The notes under the pieces are model-generated. The model did not search any database. It was not told where the DNA came from and worked only from the letters and a program-made list of their open reading frames with translations. The position numbers were made by a program, and so were the translations under genes. This document shows positions 8,456 through 9,148 of a stretch of DNA of 9,148 nt, in pieces. The first letter of the stretch is position 1; every line of letters begins with the position of its first letter. The stretch comes from DASRDZ01 sp035652335 (GTDB lineage: Bacteria > Chloroflexota > Dormibacteria > Aeolococcales > Aeolococcaceae): contig DASRDZ010000069.1 in NCBI GenBank assembly GCA_035652335.1, forward strand, positions 1 to 9,148, in the 5' to 3' direction.

Positions 8456-9060
8456 ACGCACTGACGGCCATTGTCGGCGTCCTCGCGCTCATCAGCGCGA
8501 TCGGCGTCGTCAGCTTCCGCTCGACCATCTACTGCGCGCTCAGCCTGGTCACCAACATGGTGTTCCTGGCGGTGCTCTTCCTGCTGCTCAACGCGCAGTT
8601 CCTGGCCGCGGTGCAGGTGATCATCTACGCCGGCGCGGTGATGGTGCTCTTCGTCTTCATCATCGCCCTGCTCAGCCCCGGAGCCGAGGACACACCGCGC
8701 CTCGACCTGCGCTTCCTGGTCGGCCTGGTGGCGGTGTTCTACGTGACACTGCAGATCTTCTTCCTGGTGGGCAACGGCAGCACCTACCAGAAGGGCGCCG
8801 TCGCCTGCACCAGCGCCGCCCAGCAGCAGTGCGTCAAGACGCCGCTGCGCGGCGCCCAGGTGGGCCAGGTGAGCCAGCCGCAGCAGCTCTCCTACTTCCC
8901 CGACGACGTCGACGCCGCGGGCAACGTGCAGACGGTCGGCGGCCAGCTCTTCACCACCTTCCTGGTCCCCTTCGAGATCACCTCGCTGCTGCTCTTCGTC
9001 GCCGCCATCGGCGCCGTCTACCTGACGCGACATCACCTCACCGGGGCGCGGCGGACGTGA
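8452..9060 (+). CDS. nuoJ: NADH-quinone oxidoreductase subunit J (NuoJ), membrane subunit
   Basis: This 202-residue membrane subunit neighbours NuoA, NuoK and NuoH. Five helices can be placed at about 4-24, 27-47, 53-74, 85-106 and 166-190. The strongest signature is helix 3, AAVQVIIYAGAVMVLFVFII (52-71), the conserved pi-bulge helix that controls proton-channel opening in studied enzymes. The last helix begins PFEITSLLLFVAAIGAVYL (173-191), also typical. Helices 4 and 5 are separated by a long hydrophilic loop (about 107-165), rich in Gln and Ser and containing C119 and C127. With the known NuoJ topology this loop faces outward. The start is GTG 8452 in a GTGA overlap with nuoI, preceded by GGCGGGA (8441-8447) with a short 4-base spacing. 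It overlaps nuoK as GTGA. Confidence 0.96.
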   Translation: MNALTAIVGVLALISAIGVVSFRSTIYCALSLVTNMVFLAVLFLLLNAQFLAAVQVIIYAGAVMVLFVFIIALLSPGAEDTPRLDLRFLVGLVAVFYVTLQIFFLVGNGSTYQKGAVACTSAAQQQCVKTPLRGAQVGQVSQPQQLSYFPDDVDAAGNVQTVGGQLFTTFLVPFEITSLLLFVAAIGAVYLTRHHLTGARRT

Positions 9061-9148
9061 GCCTCGACGCCTTTCCCTGGCTGATCGGGCTGAGCACCGC
9101 CATCTTCATGCTCGGCGCGCTGGGCGTGCTGATCCGGCGCAACCCGCT
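9057..9148 (+). CDS. nuoK: NADH-quinone oxidoreductase subunit K (NuoK), N-terminal part (3' end outside window)
   Basis: Thirty codons are present before the window ends. The peptide starts MSLDAFPWLIGLSTAIFMLG and continues ALGVLIRRNP. The IG-x-x-GVLIRRN pattern at the end of helix 1 is the hallmark of NuoK, the small three-helix membrane subunit related to MrpC of Mrp antiporters. The conserved membrane glutamates of helices 2 and 3 lie beyond the edge. The start is GTG at 9057 in a GTGA overlap with the nuoJ stop. Its position after nuoJ fits the canonical gene order, so nuoL, nuoM and nuoN are expected downstream. Confidence 0.9.
   Translation, partial: MSLDAFPWLIGLSTAIFMLGALGVLIRRNP

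Overview
The window is a run of housekeeping respiratory genes from a very GC-rich bacterium (about 70% G+C by eye, not counted; third codon positions are almost all G or C). It opens with the 3' end of a citrate synthase family gene (1-174). It then carries the 5' two thirds of a proton-pumping NADH:quinone oxidoreductase (respiratory complex I) operon, all on the + strand, in the canonical order nuoA-B-C-D-E-F-G-H-I-J-(K). The last gene is cut by the window edge. Separate nuoC and nuoD genes, the SD-poor high-GC style and the close resemblance of several subunits to the Thermus-type enzyme suggest an Actinobacteriota-, Chloroflexota- or Dormibacterota-like organism. This placement is an inference from style and remembered sequences, not from a search.

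Layout: 1-174 citrate synthase tail; 175-228 short gap with a possible promoter and the nuoA ribosome binding site; 229-2989 nuoA, B, C, D; 2986-3516 nuoE; 3517-3553 the only real gap inside the operon, part of a possible internal promoter (3509-3537); 3554-6783 nuoF and nuoG; 6780-9060 nuoH, I, J; 9057-9148 start of nuoK. Nearly all junctions overlap (ATGA, GTGA or TGATG), which indicates translational coupling. The exceptions are nuoB/nuoC, where the start codon is unclear, and nuoE/nuoF.

How the genes work together: NuoE, F and G form the NADH-oxidising module (FMN, NADH site, clusters N1a, N3, N1b, N4, N5 and an N7 motif). NuoB, C, D and I form the connecting module, which carries electrons through N6a/N6b to N2 and the quinone pocket. 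NuoA, H, J and K are membrane subunits at the quinone/proton-channel end. Every iron-sulfur ligand set expected for these subunits can be read in the translations, so the enzyme looks intact and NADH-dependent. A citrate synthase family gene directly upstream fits a theme of TCA-derived NADH feeding the chain.

Nothing here looks like an undescribed system. The points worth a second look are small: a repeated CTAGGAT box with the same 17-nt spacing to a GTCG word before nuoA and nuoF, a probable non-standard start of nuoC, a short NuoG, a cysteine pair in an outward loop of NuoJ, and unusual residues in NuoB, NuoF and the citrate synthase tail. No RNA genes, mobile elements, CRISPR arrays or long repeats were seen, and there is no gene-free stretch longer than about 55 bases.
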